DNA from: Chloroflexi bacterium CFX6
GTDB lineage: Bacteria > Chloroflexota > Anaerolineae > Anaerolineales > Villigracilaceae
DNA: 64,000 nucleotides
NCBI GenBank assembly: GCA_030263595.1
Contig: SZPG01000018.1
Coordinates: forward strand, 1-64,000
Reading direction: 5' to 3'
Shown here: positions 1 through 7,624 of the stretch, piece by piece
Numbering within the stretch: the stretch's first letter is position 1
Layout: the number at the start of each line of letters is the position of its first letter
The notes under the pieces: model-generated
What the model was told of the DNA's origin: nothing
Seen by the model: the letters and a program-made list of their open reading frames with translations, nothing else
Databases searched by the model: none
Made by a program: the position numbers and the translations under genes

Positions 1-6
1 CTCCTT

Positions 7-2067
7 TCATTTCTTTAGCTCGCCAATGAGTGTAAACCTTAAAATCTCGTAGTACGAATCGAAGTCTCGTAGTAATGCGAAATCTCGTTGTAGTATTAAG
101 CTTTCAAAATTTTCAGTTTGTATTGCCTGCCTCCAAGTAAGGTTGAATAAATCGCCGGATTCTGGATAACCTCTGACAAAATTTTCAATAACATCATAGC
201 CAGCATCAGTGAGACCAGGCAATGCAAGTTGGACACCTGCCCGCAATCTGTTTATTTCTTTGACACCTTTATATGTTCCCCAAAACATATTAAATATATT
301 AATAGCAATGCTAGCTCGATCTTCCGCTATAAATCGTTTCATCTCATCGCCGTCCTTCCCCACTTGTTTTACTGATGATTCTAAATTACTCAACTGAATC
401 TGAGTTGTGGAGTTGAATCTGTTGATTTTATTCAGCAATTCTTGATTGTCAGGAGTAAATTGGATCAAAGGTTGCTGGGCGATCTGAACACTATCTGTAA
501 CATCCACCGCAATTATGTTTGAATCCCCCGAACTAAGGGAAGCGATCAAGCCTGTCGTTTGCCCATTAATATCGGTTTGAGTAACAGGTTGATAAATTAT
601 GTCTTGTCCACCACGGGTGGAAATTAATATTACAGATTTACCCGCTACTGGCATATTAGCCGTATCCCTTAACGTCACAGTCACAAGCGCGGTAGCATTA
701 CCATCCGCTAGCACTGTATTTGGTGTTACTGTGACAGTTGAAAGAACAGAGCTAACCGGGCGAAACCGCCCTAAGGCAATCGCTATCGCATTCGCTATAT
801 CCCCCCCTGTACTACCAGTGTTTTGTGTACTTCCTCCTGTCAATGTTGCCAAATCGTCAACCTGAGGCACATAACCTTCGCCTCCGGGAACCAGACCAAT
901 AACAATTACACGATTTGCCAGCAACTTGTCGGCAACAACATCACGAGATGGTCCGGGGTAGCCAGGGGTATTAGTCGGATCATGGAATGATGCGTCTGTA
1001 GCAAGCAAGATAATACGCCTTGCTCCAGATCGAAAATGGGGCTGTTGTCCAATAGGCGTATCGAAAAAATCTAAACAATTCCCGTTACCGTTACTATCAA
1101 TGCAAGGATGATTGGAAGCCAACAAGTAATTTGCAGCCGCATATTGAGATTCTGGTCCATCATTTCCTCCATAAGCAGTAAGAGCATTCACAGATGCAAC
1201 AAATTGGTTACGATCCGTGACAAAATCGGTCAGAAGCCGGTAAACCCAATCGCTACCGTCACCCCATGGAGTGCGAGCAAAATCCTTGAATCCTACTACA
1301 CTCATCCGAAAACCGGCTGTACTAACCTCATTAATGCTGTCCCAGGTTTGAGGAGCAAGACTCTGTAATTGAGCAATATCATCATACATACTACCAGTTT
1401 CATCTTGCAAGAGAACAATATCAAGTGGAACATCAATATGAATAAAGTCAACAGTCAACTGTAACAGGCCACCTCCCGGTGACCCATAATCTGCCACTTC
1501 GAGATAATAGGTTTGTCCAGCCTGTACTTGGAATTCGATTTGAGACTGTAAGCCAGAATAATCATCGTTGCATATAATAGGAACCAAAGATCCGCGTAAA
1601 CCTGTAAAAACTGCTATAACGGTATCATAATTACTACCTATCGTATTTGCGCGTAACTTTCCAGCAGATGGCGTTGTAAACCGATACCACACCGTATTTG
1701 AATTGATTCCATATCCACATCCCATATAAGGATCGTCGGATGCTACGGTTGCGCCTGTAGTATCCAAAATATCTGAATATAAATCCCCTAATATTGGCGT
1801 AGCAAAAGAAAAATCATCATTAGTTGGAACTAGTGCCTCCATTACATTATCAAGCGATTGTCTTTCTAATTCGTTTTTTTGCTCGCTGGTATCAGACGCA
1901 GAGGTTGGAGTGGGTGTTGGTGGAATCGAATTTGGTTGAGGTGTAGGTTGCCCTCCCTCTTGTGCGCCTGCGTTTGGGATTGGATTTATATTTGTGACTG
2001 TCAGGCATATTAATACAAATACAATGCACAGTTTTGCAATTTGCCGACGAAAACTTGTGTTGTTCAT
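7..2067 (-). CDS. Secreted von Willebrand factor A domain protein
   Basis: Predicted secreted protein of 686 residues. The first ~36 residues form a signal peptide (basic start, hydrophobic core, cleavage near AGA-Q), followed by a Pro/Thr-rich linker. Roughly 85-205 resembles a PPC-like beta-sandwich domain (VWYRFTTPSAG, YYLEVADYGSPGGG). Roughly 210-435 is a VWA domain whose metal-site loop reads DETGSMYDD, an integrin-beta-like variant of DxSxS. About 440-540 looks like an invasin-type Ig domain (TVTPNTVLADGNATALVTV). The C-terminal ~140 residues are mainly helical and unrecognised. The ATG at 2065-2067 is preferred over a TTG four codons upstream because GGAGGG lies five bases before it. 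The gene is AT-richer than its neighbours, which may indicate transfer. An adhesion or ligand-binding role is inference only. Confidence 0.8.
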   Translation of the reverse strand: MNNTSFRRQIAKLCIVFVLICLTVTNINPIPNAGAQEGGQPTPQPNSIPPTPTPTSASDTSEQKNELERQSLDNVMEALVPTNDDFSFATPILGDLYSDILDTTGATVASDDPYMGCGYGINSNTVWYRFTTPSAGKLRANTIGSNYDTVIAVFTGLRGSLVPIICNDDYSGLQSQIEFQVQAGQTYYLEVADYGSPGGGLLQLTVDFIHIDVPLDIVLLQDETGSMYDDIAQLQSLAPQTWDSINEVSTAGFRMSVVGFKDFARTPWGDGSDWVYRLLTDFVTDRNQFVASVNALTAYGGNDGPESQYAAANYLLASNHPCIDSNGNGNCLDFFDTPIGQQPHFRSGARRIILLATDASFHDPTNTPGYPGPSRDVVADKLLANRVIVIGLVPGGEGYVPQVDDLATLTGGSTQNTGSTGGDIANAIAIALGRFRPVSSVLSTVTVTPNTVLADGNATALVTVTLRDTANMPVAGKSVILISTRGGQDIIYQPVTQTDINGQTTGLIASLSSGDSNIIAVDVTDSVQIAQQPLIQFTPDNQELLNKINRFNSTTQIQLSNLESSVKQVGKDGDEMKRFIAEDRASIAINIFNMFWGTYKGVKEINRLRAGVQLALPGLTDAGYDVIENFVRGYPESGDLFNLTWRQAIQTENFESLILQRDFALLRDFDSYYEILRFTLIGELKK

Positions 2068-2091
2068 GGAGCCCTCCAATTTGAGCGAACA

Positions 2092-2097
2092 ATTATA
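2092..2097 (-). promoter_or_regulatory. Possible -10 box for the VWA gene
   Basis: A perfect TATAAT on the minus strand lies 24 bases before the ATG of the VWA gene. I see no convincing -35 hexamer at the right distance, so this is only a candidate. Confidence 0.3.
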
Positions 2098-2249
2098 GAA
2101 AACAAGTTGCTTTGGACATTCATTGCCGGCTTCGATGTTCCCCAGTCCAAAAATGCACTTTTAGTGTAGCAAATAAAATGTCGAAATTCAATAGGCAAAT
2201 GTCATATTTTCGCTACGCACAATTTTTGTGAAACTTCTGATTTAAATTC

Positions 2250-2277
2250 AAAGCCCGCCTCCCACAAGACGGACTTT
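2250..2277 (-). terminator. Hairpin ending the nickel/cobalt transporter operon
   Basis: On the minus strand an 11-bp stem (AAAGTCCGTCT with AGGCGGGCTTT, including three G-U pairs) closes a six-base loop. It is followed by an AT-rich tract. It sits 63 bases past the ATPase stop and before the VWA gene, so it fits a terminator for the upstream operon. Confidence 0.5.
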
Positions 2278-2281
2278 CGCA

Positions 2282-2338
2282 TTCTGCTCACTGATTACTG
2301 CTTACTGATCACTGATCACTGCTCACTGCTCACTCCCC
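2282..2338. repeat. Low-complexity word repeat (actgatcactgctcact type)
   Basis: A run of near-identical 7-10 base words (ctgattactg, ctgatcact, tgctcact) fills the 57 bases just after the ECF ATPase stop. The same wording (cactgctcactgctcact) recurs at 21076-21096, so this is a dispersed family rather than a chance microsatellite. Confidence 0.6.
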
Positions 2339-2339
2339 T

Positions 2340-3050
2340 CTACGCCCTCTCCAACCCATGCTCGTTCAAAAACTTCTCGTCCGCCAAAATCTCACTCGTC
2401 ATCCCATCCGCGACGATCAAACCTTCATCCATCACGATCGTGCGCGGGAACAACTCCTGCACCATCCTCATATCGTGTGTTGACACCAGCATGGTGATCG
2501 GCAGTTCGCGCAAGAGGTTGATCAACGCCCTCCTCGCACGCGGATCGAGTCCCGCCGAGGGTTCGTCCAACACCAGGATTTGCGGATTCATGGATAAGAC
2601 GGTTGCAATCGCAATGCGTTTCTTCTCGCCCACGCTCAGGTGATGCGACATGCGTTCGCGGTAATTCGACATCCGCACGGCGCTCAAAGCCGACTCAACG
2701 CGTTTCACCACCTCATCCTTCGGCAATCCCATGTGAAGCGGACCAAACGCCACGTCCTCGAAGACCGTCGGCGAGAAGAGTTGGTCGTCCGGGTTTTGGA
2801 AGACGAGTCCGACCATGGCGCGCGCGGCAGGCAGATTGTCACGCGTGAGCCGCTCGCCTCCCACGAACACGTCGCCCTGCCCGCGCAAAATCCCGTTCAG
2901 GTGCAGCATCAGCGTGGACTTCCCCGCGCCGTTCGGTCCCACCAGCGCCACCTTGTCGCCCTCGCACAACGTCAACGAGACGCCGCGCAACGCGGGATGA
3001 TGGTCGTGATACGAAAAATGCAGGTCGTGAACCGATAAAACGTTCGTCAT
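2340..3050 (-). CDS. cbiO: Nickel/cobalt ECF transporter ATPase (CbiO/NikO)
   Basis: ATP-binding subunit (236 aa) of an energy-coupling-factor metal importer; it hydrolyses ATP at the cytoplasmic face to drive Ni2+ or Co2+ uptake. Walker A is GPNGAGKST (about residues 37-45), the signature motif is LSVGEKKR, and Walker B is ILVLDEPSAGLD with the catalytic Glu, followed by the switch histidine in STHD. An open frame continues far upstream, but the ATG at 3050 is chosen because it overlaps the CbiQ stop by four bases (ATGA), the usual translational coupling. It is the last gene of the order regulator-M-Q-O on the minus strand. A word repeat and hairpin follow its stop. Confidence 0.92.
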   Translation of the reverse strand: MTNVLSVHDLHFSYHDHHPALRGVSLTLCEGDKVALVGPNGAGKSTLMLHLNGILRGQGDVFVGGERLTRDNLPAARAMVGLVFQNPDDQLFSPTVFEDVAFGPLHMGLPKDEVVKRVESALSAVRMSNYRERMSHHLSVGEKKRIAIATVLSMNPQILVLDEPSAGLDPRARRALINLLRELPITMLVSTHDMRMVQELFPRTIVMDEGLIVADGMTSEILADEKFLNEHGLERA

Positions 3051-3838
3051 AGTCGCCCGATCCATTGAAGTAAAAGGATGACGATCAACGCCAGCGCGGT
3101 CGTGAGGTAATCCACGCGATGAAGTTCGTGCGGATTGATCGTGTTCAGATGACCCGTATAGCCGCGCGCCAGCATCGCATTGTAGACGCGGTCGCTGCGT
3201 TCGTAACTCCGCAAAAAGAGTTGACCCGCCATATTCCCCGCGACGCGCGCCCGCCACGCCACGCTTCCTCCCGCCCTGACGCCTGACGCGGCCGCCGAAC
3301 GAGCCTCCCTCGCCCTGAGCAGGCGGAAGACCTCGTCCACGAGAACGAAGAGATAGCGATAGAGGAACGCGATGATCGTGGTGAGAATGGAAGGCACGCG
3401 CAAATGTTCGAGGGCATGGACGATATCGGGAAAGCGCGCCGTGGCAACGAGCAATATCGCCATCTGCACCGACAGCCACGAACGGATGAGGATGCTCTCG
3501 AAACGCAATAAGCCCGCGTCGGTGATGGTCAGGTCCCAAAATAGAAAGCGGAAGGTGGAAAGAGGGTTGCCGGGAATGGAGAAAAGCACGGTAATGGCAA
3601 CGAGCGCGAAGGGCAACGCAATGAACGAACGCTTGAGGGTAAATGTGATGCCAAGATTCGAAAGCACGTTGGCAACGAGGAGGAACAGCCACGAAAACCC
3701 GAACGCCATCCATGCGCCGTCAGGCAGGAGCGCGTTCGAAAGGATGTACGCAATGGTCACAACCACCTTCACGCGCGGGTCGAGGCGGTGGACGAAACTT
3801 TCGGTATGGTGATAACGATCGAAGGCGTCGGAGTGCAT
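3047..3838 (-). CDS. cbiQ: Nickel/cobalt ECF transporter transmembrane T-component (CbiQ)
   Basis: Energy-coupling T-component (263 aa) that connects the ATPase with the metal-binding S-component. The protein has several hydrophobic segments (about residues 25-65, 70-130 and a last one at 243-262). Its C-terminal cytoplasmic part carries the Arg-rich coupling region (RLLRAREARSAAAS... and MLARGYTG), similar to the Ala-Arg-Gly motifs that dock on the ATPase. N-terminal DAFDRYHHTESFVHRLDPRVKV matches the family start, with LDPRVK highly typical. It overlaps the downstream ATPase by four bases and follows cbiM by 16 bases. The metal is inferred from cbiM, not from this subunit. Confidence 0.9.
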   Translation of the reverse strand: MHSDAFDRYHHTESFVHRLDPRVKVVVTIAYILSNALLPDGAWMAFGFSWLFLLVANVLSNLGITFTLKRSFIALPFALVAITVLFSIPGNPLSTFRFLFWDLTITDAGLLRFESILIRSWLSVQMAILLVATARFPDIVHALEHLRVPSILTTIIAFLYRYLFVLVDEVFRLLRAREARSAAASGVRAGGSVAWRARVAGNMAGQLFLRSYERSDRVYNAMLARGYTGHLNTINPHELHRVDYLTTALALIVILLLQWIGRL

Positions 3839-3854
3839 GATTTCGATTTACGAT

Positions 3855-4790
3855 TTATGATTTCGTCTTCAACCCCTGCCCGAGCAGGAAGATAATGACG
3901 CCAACAACAACGATCCCGATCGCTCCAGCAAGGATGGTGGAAAGAGGCGTTGCGCCCAAAAACGGCAAGGTGTAATCAGGAATGATCTGGTACGACGAAG
4001 ATTGACCGACGTGGATGAAGCCCAGGTCAATCGCCGCGCGCTCCAGCCCATCCGGGTCGGCAGAGGCGAACGGGGACAACAGGACAACGATCAGCGAAAT
4101 CGCCAGGCCTGCGATCGCCCAGCCGCGTCCGCCCCCGGCAGAGGCTGAACCTTCGCCGAGCAGATCGGGACGCGTGCGGAAGATGAACGACAGCGCGGCA
4201 ACCGTGATGAGCGCTTCGCCAAGTCCGATCAAGGCATGCCAGCCCAACATGGTGATCGCCACCGCCTGCAGGTTGCTCGTCCCGCTCAACCACAATTGCA
4301 GGGACGTGGCAAGCGCGCCCGCCATCACCGAAAGCCATGCGGCAACGCCAGCCACTGCGAGTTTCGTGGTCTGCGATCCGTTTATCACGGAACGATACAG
4401 ACCATAACCGATGGCGGTTGTGATCAACCCCATGTTGAGAATGTTCGCGCCCATGGCGAGCAGACCGCCATCCTGGAATAAAAGTCCCTGCACGGCGACG
4501 ACCGCGGTCATCACCAGCATCCCCGCCCAGGGACCCAGCACGATCGCCGCCAGAGCGCCTCCCAACAGGTGACCGGACGTCCCGCCCGCCACCGGGAAGT
4601 TGATCATCTGCGCGGCGAAGATGAACGCCGCCATGATGCCCATCAACGGCACCTGCTTTTCGCCCAGCGATCTGTTCGTGCGCGAAACCGCAACACCGAC
4701 GACGAGGACGGTAATGACCCAGCATACGACTGAAACAGTAACGTTCAGAAATCCGTCCGGGATGTGAAGGGGGGCAGGTGAATAGCGCAT
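3855..4790 (-). CDS. cbiM: Fused nickel/cobalt-binding S-component with PDGLE domain (CbiM/NikMN type)
   Basis: Membrane substrate-binding subunit (311 aa). The family signature HIPDGFL lies at residues 9-15, then a conserved multi-helix core with the His/Gly-rich segment FPVAGGTSGHLLGGALAAIVLGPWAG. The last ~90 residues carry a PDGLE motif (DPDGLERAAIDLGFI) and one membrane helix, the module otherwise encoded separately as NikN/CbiN, so the two proteins are fused. ATG at 4790 is preferred because AAGGAG precedes it by six bases; a longer frame upstream overlaps the regulator. In known CbiM/NikM proteins the N-terminal Met-His itself binds metal, whereas here seven residues precede the His. 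Nickel versus cobalt cannot be decided; the upstream Nur-like operator leans to nickel. Confidence 0.88.
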   Translation of the reverse strand: MRYSPAPLHIPDGFLNVTVSVVCWVITVLVVGVAVSRTNRSLGEKQVPLMGIMAAFIFAAQMINFPVAGGTSGHLLGGALAAIVLGPWAGMLVMTAVVAVQGLLFQDGGLLAMGANILNMGLITTAIGYGLYRSVINGSQTTKLAVAGVAAWLSVMAGALATSLQLWLSGTSNLQAVAITMLGWHALIGLGEALITVAALSFIFRTRPDLLGEGSASAGGGRGWAIAGLAISLIVVLLSPFASADPDGLERAAIDLGFIHVGQSSSYQIIPDYTLPFLGATPLSTILAGAIGIVVVGVIIFLLGQGLKTKS

Positions 4791-4804
4791 GGTTTTCTCC
4801 TTTT

Positions 4805-5227
4805 CTATGAGGGTTGACACCCCGGGCAAACGCCAAAAAAGGTCACGTGACTGTCAATGCTCCGATAGCCGCTGGTGGTTTCCAGTAACCGGTACAGGCT
4901 TTCGAGCAAGGTGTGTTCCACTTCCATCTCATTGCCGCAATTGCGGCAAACGATATGGTGATGGTCGTCCCCGGCGATCTCGTAGGTCAGGTGCCCGCTG
5001 GAGTTGTAAGAGGGACGCACGAGGGCGATATCCGAAAGGAATTCGAGCGTGCGATAGACGGTCGGCTCGGTGAGCCTGGGCAATTCCTTCAGGGCTTTCT
5101 TGTAGACTTCGGAGGGCGAGAGATGAGTCCCCTCGTGGTGAAGAACGTGCAGGATCGCCAAACGCTGGGAGGTCATTCGATAGCCGCGGGCGCGGAGTTG
5201 GGGGGCATATTCAGAAGCGCAGGACAT
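4805..5227 (-). CDS. Fur-family metalloregulator, probably nickel/cobalt responsive
   Basis: Fur-superfamily repressor (140 aa). The N-terminal winged helix (TSQRLAILHVLHHEGTHLSPSEVY, then TEPTVYRTLEFL as recognition helix) is followed by the dimerisation/metal domain with HHHIVCRNCG and a C-terminal CPGC pair, giving a likely structural zinc site of two CxxC motifs. It is the first gene of the cbiMQO operon and ends 14 bases before cbiM starts, so it most likely represses its own operon when metal is plentiful. A perfect palindrome with two TTGCAA half sites lies 8 bases upstream of its ATG. That resembles the Nur box more than the Zur or Fur box; Nur identity is inference. AAGGA precedes the ATG. 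Confidence 0.88.
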   Translation of the reverse strand: MSCASEYAPQLRARGYRMTSQRLAILHVLHHEGTHLSPSEVYKKALKELPRLTEPTVYRTLEFLSDIALVRPSYNSSGHLTYEIAGDDHHHIVCRNCGNEMEVEHTLLESLYRLLETTSGYRSIDSHVTFFGVCPGCQPS

Positions 5228-5234
5228 GGTTTCC

Positions 5235-5256
5235 TTATTGCAAGTTTTTGCAATAA
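5235..5256 (-). promoter_or_regulatory. Nur-like operator of the metal transporter operon
   Basis: Perfect inverted repeat TTATTGCAA-GTTT-TTGCAATAA directly before the Fur-family gene. The TTGCAA/TTGCAA half sites match those described for actinobacterial Nur (known spacing 5, here 4). A TATACT-like -10 lies just upstream on the minus strand, so a bound repressor would cover the transcription start. Confidence 0.65.
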
Positions 5257-5330
5257 CATAGTATACGTGACCAGTCTGCTTCTTACATTAACTCACGTTA
5301 CGCGGAAAAGATTATCTTGGTCATCGTAAT

Positions 5331-5453
5331 GCGACATTCATGTCGCTCTTGCCCAGGAAACACCTGAAAAGCAAGACGCTACGCAGTCTCGCGTTACGGG
5401 TATCATTGCGTAACATCAGTTACATTAAGAATGCCGGCAGGTGTGCCGGCATT
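5331..5453. repeat. Intergenic region with two small palindromes
   Basis: The 243 bases between the Fur-family gene and the lipoprotein hold no ORF I can support. They contain a palindrome at 5331-5346 (gcgacat-tc-atgtcgc) and a 10-bp stem hairpin at 5430-5453 (aatgccggca-ggtg-tgccggcatt), plus several scattered cgttacg/cgtaac words. The second hairpin lies just past the lipoprotein stop and may terminate it. Confidence 0.5.
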
Positions 5454-5499
5454 GGGAGCGGATGACGCGAGGCAAAGGTCAGCCCTGATCGGCAATTCC

Positions 5500-6198
5500 T
5501 TATGGCTCCCAATAGAACTGGATCAATGAATGGATGTATGGTTTTCCGTTTTCATAGTCCATGCCGACGACCCAGGTATGCCAGTCGAGGAAACCGTTGA
5601 CTTCGGCGCCCGCAAAGTAGATGGAGTAGAAATCCCCGTCAAAGGGCAGGGTAACGTCGTAGGTCGCGCCGCCGTGCTTGAGTTCATTGCAATGAAGCGT
5701 ATAGGGCTGGTTGAATATTTTCACCAGGTCGGGGACGATCACGTCATGGAACGCGCCGACCTTCGCCAGTCCGCTTCCGGGCGCGTCGCCCCAGTTGACC
5801 TCGAAGGTCGTTTCGTAGAGGAATTTCGCCTGCTCCGAAGTGTAGGTGACGGCGGCGCCATATCGCACCCATCGAACCTCCATCCCTCGCGTCGGACTCA
5901 CGAGCGAACTGAGCAATGCGCCATCCGCATTCAGCATCGAAGTTTTCAATGATTCGACCCGCGCGGCTGCGGCGGGATCCGTGCAGAGGCTCGGCGCGGC
6001 GGAAGGGAATGGGGTGGTTGTGAGGTTCGGCAGGGGAGCTAAGGTTCCGAGCGGGGACGGGGAAGGGGTCGCAGTGGGATCGGTCACCGGCAAGGCAGGG
6101 ATGAGCAGGGTGGGCGTGGGGTTCGCGGGGGTCGCAGGCGCGCATCCCGCCAGCAGGAACGCCGCGATCAAGGTCAGGGAAAGGATCCCGGTTTTCAT
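5500..6198 (-). CDS. Predicted lipoprotein of unknown function
   Basis: Exported lipoprotein of 232 residues. The N-terminus is a lipoprotein signal peptide ending in the lipobox LAGC (Cys19), followed by a ~50-residue Pro/Thr/Ser linker (TPTPTLLIP..., TATPSPSP) typical of surface lipoproteins in this phylum. The folded part (about 70-232) has mixed alpha/beta character with aromatic patches (VRWVRYG, FLDWHTWVVGMDYENGKPYIHSLIQFYWEP). I recognise no catalytic motif. GAGGAG precedes the ATG by six bases. It appears monocistronic and lies downstream of the FIST gene on the same strand with a repeat-filled gap. Confidence 0.75.
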   Translation of the reverse strand: MKTGILSLTLIAAFLLAGCAPATPANPTPTLLIPALPVTDPTATPSPSPLGTLAPLPNLTTTPFPSAAPSLCTDPAAAARVESLKTSMLNADGALLSSLVSPTRGMEVRWVRYGAAVTYTSEQAKFLYETTFEVNWGDAPGSGLAKVGAFHDVIVPDLVKIFNQPYTLHCNELKHGGATYDVTLPFDGDFYSIYFAGAEVNGFLDWHTWVVGMDYENGKPYIHSLIQFYWEP

Positions 6199-6284
6199 AT
6201 CATTCTCCTCTTCGTGGTACCGGGCATTATATCCCCCAATGCAGGTTGATGTTACCTGTGCCGCAGCTGTCTCCTAAAGGGGAT

Positions 6285-6425
6285 AATAAAGACACGGAGT
6301 TTTTCAAAGTTTTTTCTCTGAAAAAGAAAGAAAAAAATCCGTGCTTTTCTGTGAAATCCGTGGCTTCCGTGTCCAGAAAAGATTTTTACCCCACCAAACC
6401 CCAAAGAGCCAAAAGAATAAAACCC
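6285..6425. repeat. Degenerate 'tccgtg' word repeat region
   Basis: The 270-base gap between the lipoprotein and FIST genes holds a low-complexity stretch with recurring words (gacacggag, atccgtg, ctgtgaaatccgtgg, ttccgtgtcc). Very similar wording occurs at 11820-11875 (atccgtggcgtccgcgg) and weakly at 37410-37430, indicating a dispersed family. Confidence 0.4.
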
Positions 6426-6471
6426 CGTGGCTCAGCGCGAAGCGTCCGTGGTTCAAAGCGGATTGCTCGAT

Positions 6472-7620
6472 CTAGGCGAATGCAATCACGACGATATGCT
6501 GGTTCAACAATTGCGGCGGAGCCGATTCCCGGCCGGGGACGATCTGCCCGAGCGTATAACCGCCCGCGATGAGAACGTCCCTGCCGAGGATGTCCTGCAC
6601 TGCGGCGATCTCGGAACCGGGATGCGATTTCAACAACATCTCCCAGGCGATGTCGGCAAGGACGAGCGCAAAGGCGGGTTTTTCCCCATCGAGTTGCTGC
6701 AACGCCTGTTGCGCCGCCTGCTGCGCGGCTTTCTCGCAGGAGGCGCGGTTGCCGACCAGCAGGTAGGCGTCCACGCCGTCGCGCACGGGCGCGTTCATGC
6801 GGAAACTTCCATCCGCTTCCACGCGGACGGGGGCGCGCACGAGCATTTGATCGCCCTGCTCCAAGCCGAGCGGGTAGAGACGGGCAAGGTGACTCAACGG
6901 GGGGAAAGCCCATTCGCGCGCGGGGTAGCCGAACAGTTGGGCGTACGTTTCGGAGGCGGGACGACCGTCCAATGTGCGGAGCCAGAAGCCGCGCGAACGC
7001 GTCACGCGGAAGTGACTGCCGACCGGGTTCCAGCCATGCGCCCAACCGACACCCACGCGCAAGCCGCCGCGCAGGACGGCTCCGGCGAGAGCCCCGGTTC
7101 CGGTCTGTTGACCAGCCAACTGGTAGGAATGACCCGTGTGCAAGTCCCCGGAGGAAAGCGCGCCGGCAAGCGGGATATCCCCAACGGACAACGTCGAACA
7201 TAACTGGTCGGCATCGCCGTTGAAGCCATCCGCAAAGAAGAGAAGACCTTGCGCGTCCTCCTTCCCTTCGAGTTGCTGCGCGAGTCGGACGCCTGTCTCA
7301 CGCCCGCTCTGGGCGTAGCCGGGCATCCAGTACGTTTCCGCCTGGAAATCGCCGATCAGCAGGGCGACGACCACCGAATTGGGATGCAACCCCCGGGACG
7401 TGAAACCGACGGGACTGCTCATGCCGATGATGGGCGTATCGCCCAACAGGCTCGCCGCGCCGTTGACGACGTGGCGCGCCTGGTATTGGTGCGAGGCAAT
7501 GACAAACGCCATGCCTGGGTTTGCCGAGCCGAGGCTGTTCAAAGCGTGATGCGTCGCCTGTAAACCGGCTTCGCGTCCGTTCAACGCCTGGGCGTGTCCG
7601 ATGGCGGATTTCAGGATCAT
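6472..7620 (-). CDS. FIST domain signal-transduction protein
   Basis: FIST-domain protein (382 aa), a family of predicted small-ligand sensors often linked to histidine kinases. The FIST_N region (about 20-200) includes PIIGMSSPVGFTSRG and QGLLFFADGFNGDADQ; the FIST_C region (about 215-360) includes a GKKPAF-like block before ADIAWEMLLKSHPGSEIAAVQDILG and a terminal GGYTLGQIVPG. The ATG at 7620 is used: a TTG six codons upstream exists, but GGAAGGA sits at good distance from the ATG. It begins four bases after the stop of the large histidine kinase and is surely co-transcribed with it, so it probably provides the ligand-sensing partner of that kinase. The ligand is unknown. Confidence 0.88.
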   Translation of the reverse strand: MILKSAIGHAQALNGREAGLQATHHALNSLGSANPGMAFVIASHQYQARHVVNGAASLLGDTPIIGMSSPVGFTSRGLHPNSVVVALLIGDFQAETYWMPGYAQSGRETGVRLAQQLEGKEDAQGLLFFADGFNGDADQLCSTLSVGDIPLAGALSSGDLHTGHSYQLAGQQTGTGALAGAVLRGGLRVGVGWAHGWNPVGSHFRVTRSRGFWLRTLDGRPASETYAQLFGYPAREWAFPPLSHLARLYPLGLEQGDQMLVRAPVRVEADGSFRMNAPVRDGVDAYLLVGNRASCEKAAQQAAQQALQQLDGEKPAFALVLADIAWEMLLKSHPGSEIAAVQDILGRDVLIAGGYTLGQIVPGRESAPPQLLNQHIVVIAFA

Positions 7621-7624
7621 GTCG

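Noticed and set aside
2340-3713. 457-codon frame as one long ABC protein
   Set aside because: Everything before 3050 overlaps cbiQ in another frame and is Arg/His-rich shadow sequence; the ATPase begins at the ATG overlapping the cbiQ stop.
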